Shown: positions 37,157-44,567 of the stretch, piece by piece
How the letters are laid out: each line of letters begins with the position of its first letter
How positions within the stretch are numbered: position 1 is the first letter of the stretch
NCBI GenBank assembly: GCA_028873595.1
Contig: JAPPOV010000037.1
Coordinates: 62,001 to 126,000 of the forward strand
Length of the DNA: 64,000 nt
Reading direction: 5' to 3'
Origin: Gemmatimonadota bacterium
GTDB taxonomy: Bacteria; Gemmatimonadota; Gemmatimonadetes; Longimicrobiales; Gaopeijiaceae
Translations under genes and position numbers: made by a program
Notes under the pieces: generated by a model
Seen by the model: the letters and a program-made list of their open reading frames with translations, nothing else
What the model was told of the DNA's origin: nothing
The model's database searches: none

Positions 37157-38181
37157 GCATCTGGAGTGATCGAGCCGGGCACCCACGCCCTGTCACCCTC
37201 TTCACCGGGCAGTGGGCGGATCTCCCACTCGCGGATCTCGCAGAAAAAGCCGCGGCCTGGGGCTACGACGGCCTCGAGCTGGCGTGTTGGGGAGATCACT
37301 TCGATGTGAGACGTGCGGCTTCGGAGTCCGATTATTGTGTTGAGCGGCGCGAGCTGCTGAACTCATACGGCCTCGACGTCTATGCGGTCAGCAACCACCT
37401 CGTCGGGCAGGCGGTTTGTGACCGGATCGATGAGCGGCACCGGTCGATCCTCCCCGAGCACGTATGGGGTGATGGAGATGGGGAGGGTGTGCGTAGCCGC
37501 GCCGCGAAGGAAATGGAGTTGACGGCTCGCGCCGCAGCGAACCTGGGTGTTCCGGTCGTGAACGGGTTTACCGGAAGCTCCATATGGCCACTCTTGTACT
37601 CGTTCCCTCCGGTTCCGGAAGCCTGGGTCGAGGAAGGGTTTGCCGACTTTGCTCGGAGGTGGAATCCCATTCTGGATGTCTTCGACGAGGTCGGCGTTCG
37701 CTTCGCGCTCGAGGTACATCCGACCGAGATCGCCTTCGACCACGTGACTGCGGAACGAGCGCTTGACGCCCTGGGGCATCGTGATGCGTTCGGGTTCAAC
37801 TACGACCCCAGTCATCTGGCGTATCAGGGTGTCGACTGCGTGGACTTCATTCACCGTTTTGGCGACCGGATCTATCACGCACACATGAAGGATGTGTGGT
37901 GGGCCGACAGGCCGGGCCCCTCAGGCGTGTTCGGCGGTCACCTGCCGTTCGGCCATCGAGACCGCAACTGGGACTTTCGAAGCCTCGGGCGCGGTCACGT
38001 TCCGTTCGAGGAGGTGGTTCGAGCACTGACCCGAGCAGGATACGAAGGTCCGATGTCCGTGGAATGGGAAGATTCAGGCATGGACCGAGAGCATGGCGCG
38101 GAGGAGGCATGCGCCTTCGTGCGCGCATTGGATTTTCCGGCCTCCGACACAGCGTTTGACGCAGCCTTCTCCGAGGAGTAG
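37153..38181 (+). CDS. Sugar phosphate isomerase/epimerase (TIM barrel)
   Basis: 342-aa cytoplasmic AP-endonuclease-2-like barrel. Metal-site strands are visible as [11 protein letters not shown] (Glu), [10 protein letters not shown] (Asp/His), [10 protein letters not shown] (His) and [12 protein letters not shown] (Glu). Length and motifs fit the group that includes sugar-acid or inosose isomerases and 3-keto-sugar processing enzymes. It overlaps the Gfo/Idh gene by 4 bases and closes the operon. Specific substrate unknown. Confidence 0.88.
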   Translation: MSIWSDRAGHPRPVTLFTGQWADLPLADLAEKAAAWGYDGLELACWGDHFDVRRAASESDYCVERRELLNSYGLDVYAVSNHLVGQAVCDRIDERHRSILPEHVWGDGDGEGVRSRAAKEMELTARAAANLGVPVVNGFTGSSIWPLLYSFPPVPEAWVEEGFADFARRWNPILDVFDEVGVRFALEVHPTEIAFDHVTAERALDALGHRDAFGFNYDPSHLAYQGVDCVDFIHRFGDRIYHAHMKDVWWADRPGPSGVFGGHLPFGHRDRNWDFRSLGRGHVPFEEVVRALTRAGYEGPMSVEWEDSGMDREHGAEEACAFVRALDFPASDTAFDAAFSEE

Positions 38182-38204
38182 CACCCCGCCGGACGGTCGC
38201 CGCG

Positions 38205-39137
38205 TCAGTTTGCGTCGTCGGGAACGCGCAGGCTGTCGCGGAAGTCCGAGAAGGAAGGCGGACTGACGATGCCGGCATCGCGCCAACGTTCCCTGTGCGC
38301 GTCTGCTCCAGCTCCTCCGATGACGACCTTCACGCTCAGCGGAAGACGTCGACGGATCTCCAGAACTTCCTGAACACCCGTCGCATCCAGTCGAGGATGT
38401 ACTGCCGAGAGTGCGACCATGCGAGCGCCTAACTTGTCAGCTGCCCGGGCAATCTCGGAGGCGGGGAGATCCGGACCCATGAACCGGACGCGCCAACCTT
38501 CATACGCGGCGACAACTCCGGCGAGGAGTGCGCCGAACTCGTGCCGCTGTCCCGCGGGCGTCCCAGTGAGCGCCAGAGGAGCGTTCGTGTCCTTTTGGTT
38601 TGTCGACGACATCCACTCGAGAAAGCGCCGAATGGCAACCGAGGCAATGTGCTCGGTGCTCGGTCCGAGTCGACCAGCTTGCCAGCCGCGTCCAATCTCC
38701 TGGAGAAGCGGAACCATGAGCCCCTCGACGAGCTCGTGCGGGCGCAGTTCGACCGCGCAGCGCATGAAGAACTGTTCGAGATCGTCCGTCCGCATCTGAT
38801 CGATGAGGTCCAGCGCCGTCTTTACGCGCTCCACGTCCGGAGCGACGAAATCCCCGATCGGGTGAATCGGGGTCTCGCGATCCTCGTCGATCAAGGCTTC
38901 GAGCTGGGGCAGATCCAGTTCCGCGATCAAACCGATGCTTCGTCCGCCATCGACCGCCGTTGCGAGCAGCTGAAGACGCCGGATGTCATCGTCCGAGTAG
39001 AGGCGTTGACCACCCTCACTGCGACGCGGCGTCACCACACCGTATCGGCGCTCCCAAGCCCGCAGCACGGGTGTGGAAAGGCCGGTCCGCTGCGCGACGA
39101 CTCGAATCGGGTGCCGGGACTCAGTTGATTCAGGCAT
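38205..39137 (-). CDS. MerR-family regulator with B12-binding photoreceptor domain (CarH/LitR-like)
   Basis: 310 aa. Residues 9-75 are a MerR winged helix (RVVAQRTGLSTPVLRAWERRYG, then TPRRSEGGQRLYSDDDIRRL). Residues 100-175 form a four-helix cap carrying the W-x9-EH pattern (Trp152, Glu162, His163) that contacts adenosylcobalamin in CarH, and His199 in GQRHEFG matches the lower axial His. The Rossmann-like cobalamin fold continues to about residue 285. CarH/LitR proteins repress DNA in the dark with adenosylcobalamin and let go in light. All four diagnostic residues are present, so light sensing is likely but untested. Convergent with the sugar operon; its own promoter overlaps repeated boxes. 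Confidence 0.88.
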   Translation of the reverse strand: MPESTESRHPIRVVAQRTGLSTPVLRAWERRYGVVTPRRSEGGQRLYSDDDIRRLQLLATAVDGGRSIGLIAELDLPQLEALIDEDRETPIHPIGDFVAPDVERVKTALDLIDQMRTDDLEQFFMRCAVELRPHELVEGLMVPLLQEIGRGWQAGRLGPSTEHIASVAIRRFLEWMSSTNQKDTNAPLALTGTPAGQRHEFGALLAGVVAAYEGWRVRFMGPDLPASEIARAADKLGARMVALSAVHPRLDATGVQEVLEIRRRLPLSVKVVIGGAGADAHRERWRDAGIVSPPSFSDFRDSLRVPDDAN

Positions 39138-39142
39138 GCATC

Positions 39143-39171
39143 ATTCTACCCACATGTCCAATATATGTCAA
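39143..39171 (-). promoter_or_regulatory. Near-consensus sigma-70 promoter of the MerR/B12 regulator, leaderless
   Basis: On the minus strand, TTGACA (39171-39166), a 17-base spacer and TAGAAT (39148-39143). Only 5 bases separate the -10 box from the ATG at 39137, so transcription should begin at the start codon and no ribosome-binding site can exist. Confidence 0.7.
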
Positions 39172-39218
39172 ATAGAAGAGGTGAACAGATAGTTGACAGT
39201 AGGCGCTAGGATTTGACT
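39153..39218. promoter_or_regulatory. Repeated TTGACA-like boxes, candidate operator of the B12 regulator
   Basis: The AT-rich gap holds ATGTCCA and ATGTCAA as direct repeats about 11 bases apart (39154-39160 and 39165-39171), and the inverted forms TTGACAG (39193-39199) and TTGACTA (39213-39219). The first pair overlaps the regulator's promoter. This arrangement of near-identical boxes spaced by about one helical turn fits oligomeric MerR/CarH operators; binding is inferred. Confidence 0.45.
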
Positions 39219-39234
39219 ATCAATTATACAAAAC

Positions 39235-39453
39235 ATGAACATTATGGTGTTCCATGTTGATGAGTGTGTGCGACTGTTGCCACCGCTGCACGTGCCCCGG
39301 CGAATGTCGGCGTTTCAGGACGCCGAGTTCGTCGCCGTGCCGAGTCAGCAGGCGAATGTCGTCTCTACGGACATCGAGGCGTCCAGCGGCATCATGCACG
39401 TCATCGATCGGGTGATTCTGCCGGAGATGCAGGCTCTCCGAACTGCTCTCTGA
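39235..39453 (+). pseudogene. Remnant of a fasciclin (FAS1) domain gene
   Basis: A 72-residue open frame whose last 35 residues read ANVVSTDIEASSGIMHVID followed by RVILP, which is the hallmark C-terminal strand-helix of FAS1 domains (normally ...DIxASNGVIHVIDxVLLP). The preceding 35 residues do not look like the rest of a FAS1 domain, and a whole domain needs about 130 residues with a secretion signal. So this is most likely the 3' scar of a deleted fasciclin gene that once stood directly downstream of the CarH-type operator. It could instead be a short expressed peptide, but no ribosome-binding site is evident before ATG 39235. Confidence 0.6.
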
Positions 39454-39522
39454 TGAGAGAAGTGATGGATGCAGGGTAGTACGCGTGCCCCCCGGAGCCT
39501 GACTACTCCGGACGCACGTTGC

Positions 39523-39993
39523 TCACTGGCTGCTGTGCTCGATGATACCCGCCGCGGCCAGCACGGCCTGAAGAGAGTCGGTGAGCACGTTGTGCTCCTC
39601 GATCGTCGTGCGACATGCGGTCTCTGCTGTGCGGAGGCGATGCTCTCGCCCCTCCCAAACGCCGACGGAGTCATTGTACTCGTCGAAGACCGACAGATAG
39701 GCGTCATAATTCTGCACCGGGACCCCGCGGTCCGGGACGGTTTCATAGCCGTCGACGACTCGTTTGAGTGAGTCGATCGCAACGCCGAGTTCGAGGAGGG
39801 CGGCCTGGCTGGTCTGAAGCGACCCACGACACCGGTCTGCTGCGACACGGGAGCGATAGATCTCTTCTCGAAGGCCGTTGATCCGGTCCTCGGTGTGCTG
39901 GCGTTCGAGGATCCGATCGACACTCAAGAAGACGAGGGATCCCGCAACGATGACCGTCACGATCGCCAGCCCATTTCGAATCATGGGATTCAT
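39523..39993 (-). CDS. Small membrane-anchored coiled-coil protein of unknown function
   Basis: 156 aa. One N-terminal transmembrane helix (GLAIVTVIVAGSLVFLSVD, about residues 8-26), then an almost wholly helical, charged periplasmic part predicted to form coiled coils, with Cys at the ARC/ETAC positions. The start ATG at 39993 lies 2 bases after the multicopper oxidase stop, so the two are co-transcribed. No family recognised; a structural or partner role to the oxidase is only a guess. Confidence 0.65.
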   Translation of the reverse strand: MNPMIRNGLAIVTVIVAGSLVFLSVDRILERQHTEDRINGLREEIYRSRVAADRCRGSLQTSQAALLELGVAIDSLKRVVDGYETVPDRGVPVQNYDAYLSVFDEYNDSVGVWEGREHRLRTAETACRTTIEEHNVLTDSLQAVLAAAGIIEHSSQ

Positions 39994-39995
39994 GG

Positions 39996-41675
39996 TCAGT
40001 TCTCGGTTACCGTAAAGCCGAACATCATGCCGGCGTGGAGGTGCTCGGCAATGTGGCAGTGGATCATCCACTCGCCTGGGTTGGACATCTCGACGAGAAC
40101 GTCCATCGTGGACCCGACGGGTACGATGGCCGTGTCCTTCCACACCAGGTTCCGGTTCTCCACGTCGTCCATCGACAGCACGAGGAAGCGCTGCCCGTGG
40201 ATGTGGATCGGGTGGTTCATCGGATGGAAGGAATCCGGCGTGTTGTGGATGCGGATCTTGACGACGTCGCCCACGGTGAAGTCCCAGTCGATCTCACCGT
40301 TCTGGGCTCCCGTTGCGACGTCTTCGAGAATCCAGGTGACCTCTTCACCCGTCGACAGCCAGTTCATCATCGGCATGGCGTCGTTCCATTCCATGGGGGC
40401 GACGTACAACGTGTCGGCTTCCATGGAGAGAACGATCGACGGGTGCAGTCCCTGCACGCGCACGGTCGTTACGAGCTCGTGGTCCGCAGGCCGGCCGAAG
40501 TGCGGTCGGAAGGATTCGATGTCCACGACAACGTCTTCATGCTCACGAAGCGTGTCGAAGGCCTCACTCACCGCAGCTTCAGCCGCATCGTCGGACACGG
40601 TCACAATCGACAGCGTGTCCACCCGGGGGTAGAACTGACCCCGGAAGTGATTGACCGCCTGGATCGTATTCGCGATGACCACTTCGCCTGGCTCGTCGAA
40701 GCGCACGTCCACGACGTAGCGTTCGGCAGGGGCGATGACGACCGAGCCGACCCACTGCTCGCGTTCGAAGCGACTCACGTCCGAGGCGACGATCTTCAGC
40801 TTCGCGCCACCGAAGGTGACGTTGAAGGTGCGAGAGTTCGCGACGTTCGTCAGGTAGAATCGAACGACTTCACCGCGTTTGACTTCGAGACGATGGTCCG
40901 TTTCTCCATTGACCATCATCACATTGCCGAAACGACCCATAAGTGCGTGGGTGGGGGACTCTTCACCCCATGGCAGAGCGCCCTGATCGTCCATCAGAAT
41001 GTCGTCGAGGACGAAAACTTCTTCCCGGTGCGCTGGACCGTAGTAATCCGGGTCGGGAGATGTGACGAGGAGGTTTCCGAACAGGCCGAGGTCCTGCTGC
41101 ACGTCCTCGCGAACGTGCGGGTGATACCAATACATACCTGCATCCGGCACGTTGACTTCGTACAGGAAGCTCTCTCCTTGCTGGATCGCTTCCTGGGTCA
41201 CGCCCGGCACACCGTCGAATTGATTCTCGATCCGGATGCCATGCCAGTGGATCGTCGTCGGCATCTGGATTTCGTTCGTCACACGCACCATCACGGTGGC
41301 GTCCCTGGGAGCCTGGATGAGCGGACCGGGATATTGCCCGTTGTAGCCGAACATGATCATCTCGTGCCCATTGATCGTTCGCCGGACCATCGAGACCGAG
41401 ATGTCGAGCGTGTCCATGTCCGCCAGGGGCACGAGTTCGGACGGACGCGCCTCTGGCAACATCGCCGGATCCATGCCCATGCCGGGCATGAAGGGATCGA
41501 CGACCGGGAGCGCTCCCTCGAGGCCGGGAAGCATCGGCATGTTCATGTCCATGGGAACCATGCGCCAACCGCCACCCATGGTCATGCCGTGCATTTCGTG
41601 CTGTGCGCTTGAGGTGCCGGGGAGGGACAGGCTCGCCAGTATGGCCAAGCCGGCTGCAGTTCGAGCCCGGATCAT
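39996..41675 (-). CDS. Secreted multicopper oxidase, Met-rich N-terminus
   Basis: 559 aa with a Sec signal (GLAILASLSLPGTSSAQ). Residues 25-75 are very rich in Met and His (HEMHGMTMGG, MDMNMPMLPG, MPGMGMDPAM), typical of copper-handling proteins. All copper motifs are present: HWHG, WYHPH, HPMNHPIHIHG, and HCHIAEHLHAGMM with the type 1 Cys-style region's axial Met, so types 1, 2 and 3 copper sites look complete. It probably oxidises Cu(I), other metals or phenols in the periplasm, like CueO/CopA-type oxidases. The upstream gene (41728-42300) and downstream helical protein share its operon. Confidence 0.93.
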   Translation of the reverse strand: MIRARTAAGLAILASLSLPGTSSAQHEMHGMTMGGGWRMVPMDMNMPMLPGLEGALPVVDPFMPGMGMDPAMLPEARPSELVPLADMDTLDISVSMVRRTINGHEMIMFGYNGQYPGPLIQAPRDATVMVRVTNEIQMPTTIHWHGIRIENQFDGVPGVTQEAIQQGESFLYEVNVPDAGMYWYHPHVREDVQQDLGLFGNLLVTSPDPDYYGPAHREEVFVLDDILMDDQGALPWGEESPTHALMGRFGNVMMVNGETDHRLEVKRGEVVRFYLTNVANSRTFNVTFGGAKLKIVASDVSRFEREQWVGSVVIAPAERYVVDVRFDEPGEVVIANTIQAVNHFRGQFYPRVDTLSIVTVSDDAAEAAVSEAFDTLREHEDVVVDIESFRPHFGRPADHELVTTVRVQGLHPSIVLSMEADTLYVAPMEWNDAMPMMNWLSTGEEVTWILEDVATGAQNGEIDWDFTVGDVVKIRIHNTPDSFHPMNHPIHIHGQRFLVLSMDDVENRNLVWKDTAIVPVGSTMDVLVEMSNPGEWMIHCHIAEHLHAGMMFGFTVTEN

Positions 41676-41727
41676 GTGTCGTCTAGAGCGATGAAGGAGT
41701 GCGTGTGCTGCACGAGCAGCGAGAGCG

Positions 41728-42300
41728 CTAATTGCCGTATCCGTAGGCCGCGCAGTTCTCCTGCTGGAGCGCCCCGTGACCGACCATGGTGTGCATCATG
41801 CCGCTGCGGGACATCCCGCGCATGACGATGGGCCCCGTCCACAGTGCCTGGCTCGGGTCGTCTGCGGGCTCGAGCGTAATGACCACGATGTACTTGTTCC
41901 AGTCGACGCGGCCCGAGGCCTGGAGGTGTTCATCCAGGGCGCCGATGCGCTCGATTCGGTCGATCTCGGGCGTCGTGACCCAGGCGACCAGTTGGCCGTG
42001 GCGTGGCACCCTCATGCGGTCAAGCGAGACCTGGAGATCGTATGCGTAGCTGCCGTCGGCGGCGAGTTGTACCGAAAACGGCGAGTTGGCCGACACCGAA
42101 GCCTCCACCGTGCCCGTCGCGAGTCCGGTACCGGGAATGTTCTTCGTGGTGACCAGTTCGAACGCGTAATACGGCGGCCCTTCGGTGCACATGACGGCGG
42201 TCGATCTGGCCTTGGTCAGCACGCGCGTCTCGTCGTGGAGCGTCGGGTCGACGGGATCAGGGGCGCCGATTAGTGCCAAAAGGGCTAGAATCGGAATCAT
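41728..42300 (-). CDS. Secreted protein of unknown function in the copper-oxidase operon
   Basis: 190 aa. It begins with a short hydrophobic leader (MIPILALLALIGAP), probably a weak signal peptide, followed by a beta-rich domain with AFELVTTKNIPGTGLATGTVE and DRMRVPRHGQLVAWVTTPE. The C-terminal part is rich in Met, Gly and His (MRGMSRSGMMHTMVGHGAL) and ends with Cys, Tyr and Gly residues, suggesting metal contact. It is immediately upstream of the multicopper oxidase. No named family recognised; a role in copper delivery or sensing is plausible but inferred from composition and context only. Confidence 0.7.
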   Translation of the reverse strand: MIPILALLALIGAPDPVDPTLHDETRVLTKARSTAVMCTEGPPYYAFELVTTKNIPGTGLATGTVEASVSANSPFSVQLAADGSYAYDLQVSLDRMRVPRHGQLVAWVTTPEIDRIERIGALDEHLQASGRVDWNKYIVVITLEPADDPSQALWTGPIVMRGMSRSGMMHTMVGHGALQQENCAAYGYGN

Positions 42301-42305
42301 GTTCG

Positions 42306-42334
42306 AGCGTACATCTCGGGTTCGGTCTCGACAA
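42306..42334 (-). promoter_or_regulatory. Candidate leaderless promoter of the copper-oxidase operon
   Basis: Minus strand TTGTCG (42334-42329), 17-base spacer, TACGCT (42311-42306), then 5 bases to the ATG at 42300. The hexamers are only moderate matches, but the geometry equals that of the MerR/B12 promoter. Confidence 0.4.
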
Positions 42335-42366
42335 GGCGTGAAGAAGCCTACCACCGAGGAGGAACA

Positions 42367-42786
42367 ATGGTCCGAACCGTTATCGGCACGGTAGCCGGGC
42401 TCGCGGTCTTGGGTGTGGTCGTCACGCTGCTGCAGCGCGGGTCCTCGGTGATGTACCCGCTCCCACCCGGACTGGACCCGATGAATCCAGACGATGCGGC
42501 GGCGTTTGCCGAGCACGTCGCAACGATGCCCATTGGGGCGTGGCTCATGACGATGCTCTCCGAGGTCTCGGGTGCGGCGTGCGGTGCTCTGGTCGCGGGC
42601 TTCATCTCACGCGATGCGGTACGGGGTTCGTCAGGGGCGGTGGTGGGCCTGGCAACCCTCGGAAGCGTCATGAACTGGGTCGCGTTTCCTCACCCGATGT
42701 TGTTCATCGTCGCGCAGCTCGTCCTGTATCCGGTCGCTCTCGTCTCCGTGTGGACGTTTCTCGCTGGTCGATCCTCCGAAGCGTAG
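42367..42786 (+). CDS. Small integral membrane protein
   Basis: 139 aa with about four hydrophobic helices (VIGTVAGLAVLGVVVTLL; LMTMLSEVSGAACGALVAGFI; AVVGLATLGSVMNWV; MLFIVAQLVLYPVALVSVWTFL), in line with a small inner-membrane protein of unknown family. A strong GAGGAGGAAC ribosome-binding site precedes ATG 42367. It is divergent from the copper-oxidase operon, with only 66 bases between starts. Function unknown. Confidence 0.75.
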   Translation: MVRTVIGTVAGLAVLGVVVTLLQRGSSVMYPLPPGLDPMNPDDAAAFAEHVATMPIGAWLMTMLSEVSGAACGALVAGFISRDAVRGSSGAVVGLATLGSVMNWVAFPHPMLFIVAQLVLYPVALVSVWTFLAGRSSEA

Positions 42787-42918
42787 GCGTTCCTCGCGAT
42801 CGTGGTTCGAGTGACGCGAAGAGAGGTTGCGGTCGCACGCGGGTTGCGGTCTTCCAGATCAACTGAGGATTGGCCGCTGCACTGGTTGAGCCACGAACAT
42901 GTCGGGTGGAGACGTGAA

Positions 42919-42951
42919 ACGACCCGGACTTCAGCAGGAAGCCCGGGTCGT
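42919..42951 (-). terminator. Terminator hairpin after the LVIVD-repeat gene
   Basis: Arms ACGACCCGG (42919-42927) and CCGGGTCGT (42943-42951) pair perfectly, and inside them CTTC/GAAG adds 4 bp after one mismatch, with a 5-base loop. On the minus strand the stem runs into TTTCACG. It lies 48 bases past the stop at 42999. Confidence 0.65.
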
Positions 42952-42998
42952 CACGCACCTTTGTATCGGACGATCAACGCCAGCCGCTGAAGACCGGT

Positions 42999-44354
42999 CT
43001 AGCGGTCTTCCTCGCTCACGGGTCGCTTCACAACCGGGTTCTCCCAGTCCTGCGCGGATGAGATGTTCGGCTGTCCCCAATGTTCACCGTTCCAGCCCTG
43101 GAAGCCGTCCATCCTGAAGGTCCAGAATCCGGTCGACATGTCGCTGATGACGATCAGGCCGTCTTCGTTTCGGACGTCGACACCGAATGCGCCGTTGAAC
43201 ATGGCAGGGCGGCCCTCGACGGTCGGGCCGATGTAGGTGTCGTAATAACCGACGGTGACCGGGTTGTGCGGGTCCTGCAGGTTGAAGATCTGCAACCCAT
43301 CAAGGTAGCCGGAGACGAAGACGTACGGCCAGCGGACCTCATGGTTATGGACGAGGTTGCGCCAATCTGCGGTAAATGCCGAGATCGGTGAGCGGACGTT
43401 CATGGTCTGGCCTTCGAGCGCAGGCTGCAGATCGAAGATCCGCAGCGGCGCATACTGATACTCGGTCTCGGCGATCACGTACCGGCCGTCCGGGCTCGGC
43501 GTGAACGTGTGGCCGTAGCTGACACCGCTGACCCCGGTCAGCGTGATGCGCAGCTCGGGTGCTTCCAGGTTCGTAACGTCGTAGATGTAGTACCCGCCGG
43601 TTCCGCCACCATAGAAACGATCCTCACCCGTGTCGGGGTGGTAGCCGACGTAGAAGTCGTGGTAGCCACGACCGCTGCCACGTCCCATCGGGGATTCCGG
43701 GATCGGCACCATACCAACGCGAGCGTTCTCCAGGTCGCCTTCTACGATCATACCCAGGTCGAAGACGAGGGCCCCCGGTGCGTTGGCCGTGGTGAAGAGG
43801 TACACCCGGTCGTTCTGGTGCTTGTAGATGAAGATGTTATGGAACCCGCCTGGCATCTCCGGCTCACGGATACGTGCGACTTCGCGGACCGTTGACGCGT
43901 CAGGCAGACCCGTCACGTCGAGGATCACCGCTCCGAGGTCCGTATTCGGGCCGCCCTGGCCGAACTGGAGGGACTGCACCAGGTAGTAGCGGTCGTCCCA
44001 CTTGAAATGCTTCACGTCCATGCCACCGGTGCGCTGGTGGAGATCCTGATTCTCGATTCTCCACTCGTAGAGGAGCTCGGGGTTCTCCGGATCTTCCAGG
44101 CTGATGATGTCGGTGCCCTTCGGCCCCTCCCAACCGTAGACCATGCGGGAGATGTACGCGAAGGGACGGTCCATCTCCTGTTCGAGGTCCATGTCGGCCA
44201 CAGAAAGCTGCGGACCGAGAGGTAGATGTCCGAGCACCTCGATGTTGTCGCTCCCGCGGTTCAGTGGGCTCCACGGGACCTGCTGGGCCGCCAGCGGCGC
44301 GGCAACGGTGAGCGCCAGAGTTGCGAGGAGTGGTGTACGCGCGTTCTTCATCAT
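42999..44354 (-). CDS. Secreted LVIVD-repeat beta-propeller protein
   Basis: 451 aa with a Sec signal (MMKNARTPLLATLALTVAAPLAAQ). The mature protein is made of propeller blades with the LVIVD-type cores, for example GTDIISLEDPENPELLYEW, GAVILDVTGLPDAS, GYYIYDVTNLEAPELR and GLQIFNLQDPHNPVTVGYY, plus conserved His/Trp segments (GGFHNIFIYKHQ, WRNLVHNHEVRWPYVFVSG). Such proteins are common in secretomes of this lineage; ligand or enzymatic role unknown. A GAAGAGGTCG ribosome-binding site lies just before ATG 44354. Flanked by hairpin terminators on both sides, so probably a single-gene unit. Confidence 0.85.
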   Translation of the reverse strand: MMKNARTPLLATLALTVAAPLAAQQVPWSPLNRGSDNIEVLGHLPLGPQLSVADMDLEQEMDRPFAYISRMVYGWEGPKGTDIISLEDPENPELLYEWRIENQDLHQRTGGMDVKHFKWDDRYYLVQSLQFGQGGPNTDLGAVILDVTGLPDASTVREVARIREPEMPGGFHNIFIYKHQNDRVYLFTTANAPGALVFDLGMIVEGDLENARVGMVPIPESPMGRGSGRGYHDFYVGYHPDTGEDRFYGGGTGGYYIYDVTNLEAPELRITLTGVSGVSYGHTFTPSPDGRYVIAETEYQYAPLRIFDLQPALEGQTMNVRSPISAFTADWRNLVHNHEVRWPYVFVSGYLDGLQIFNLQDPHNPVTVGYYDTYIGPTVEGRPAMFNGAFGVDVRNEDGLIVISDMSTGFWTFRMDGFQGWNGEHWGQPNISSAQDWENPVVKRPVSEEDR

Positions 44355-44496
44355 CGACCTCTTCGGGGTGCCAGGTGTGAATGGGTCTAAGGTGGGGCTG
44401 GTCTACCGGGGGCGGCAACCTGGAAGGGTGATGTCCACCACAGTACGCGGAGTGTAGGTTCGAAATCCCCCCTCGGCCCCCCCGGTCGGAGCACGA

Positions 44497-44527
44497 AGCG
44501 GCCCGCACCGTATGGGTGCAGGCCGCT
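44497..44527 (-). terminator. Terminator hairpin after the VPS10 propeller gene
   Basis: Arms AGCGGCC-c-GCACC (44497-44509) and GGTGC-a-GGCCGCT (44515-44527) give 12 paired bases with one mismatch and a 5-base loop, 41 bases after the stop at 44568. On the minus strand it is followed by TCGTGCTCC, not a clean T-run. Confidence 0.6.
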
Positions 44528-44567
44528 CGAGCATCATGCGTCGGACATGGCGCAGCCACGGAAGCGC

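Larger units (their letters stand above)
39138..39522. other. Region of 385 bases without an intact gene
   Basis: The first 110 bases are strikingly AT-rich compared with the rest of the window and carry the regulator's promoter and repeated boxes. The middle contains the fasciclin remnant. The last 70 bases (39454-39522) show nothing recognisable beyond the end of the convergent minus-strand gene. Confidence 0.7.
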
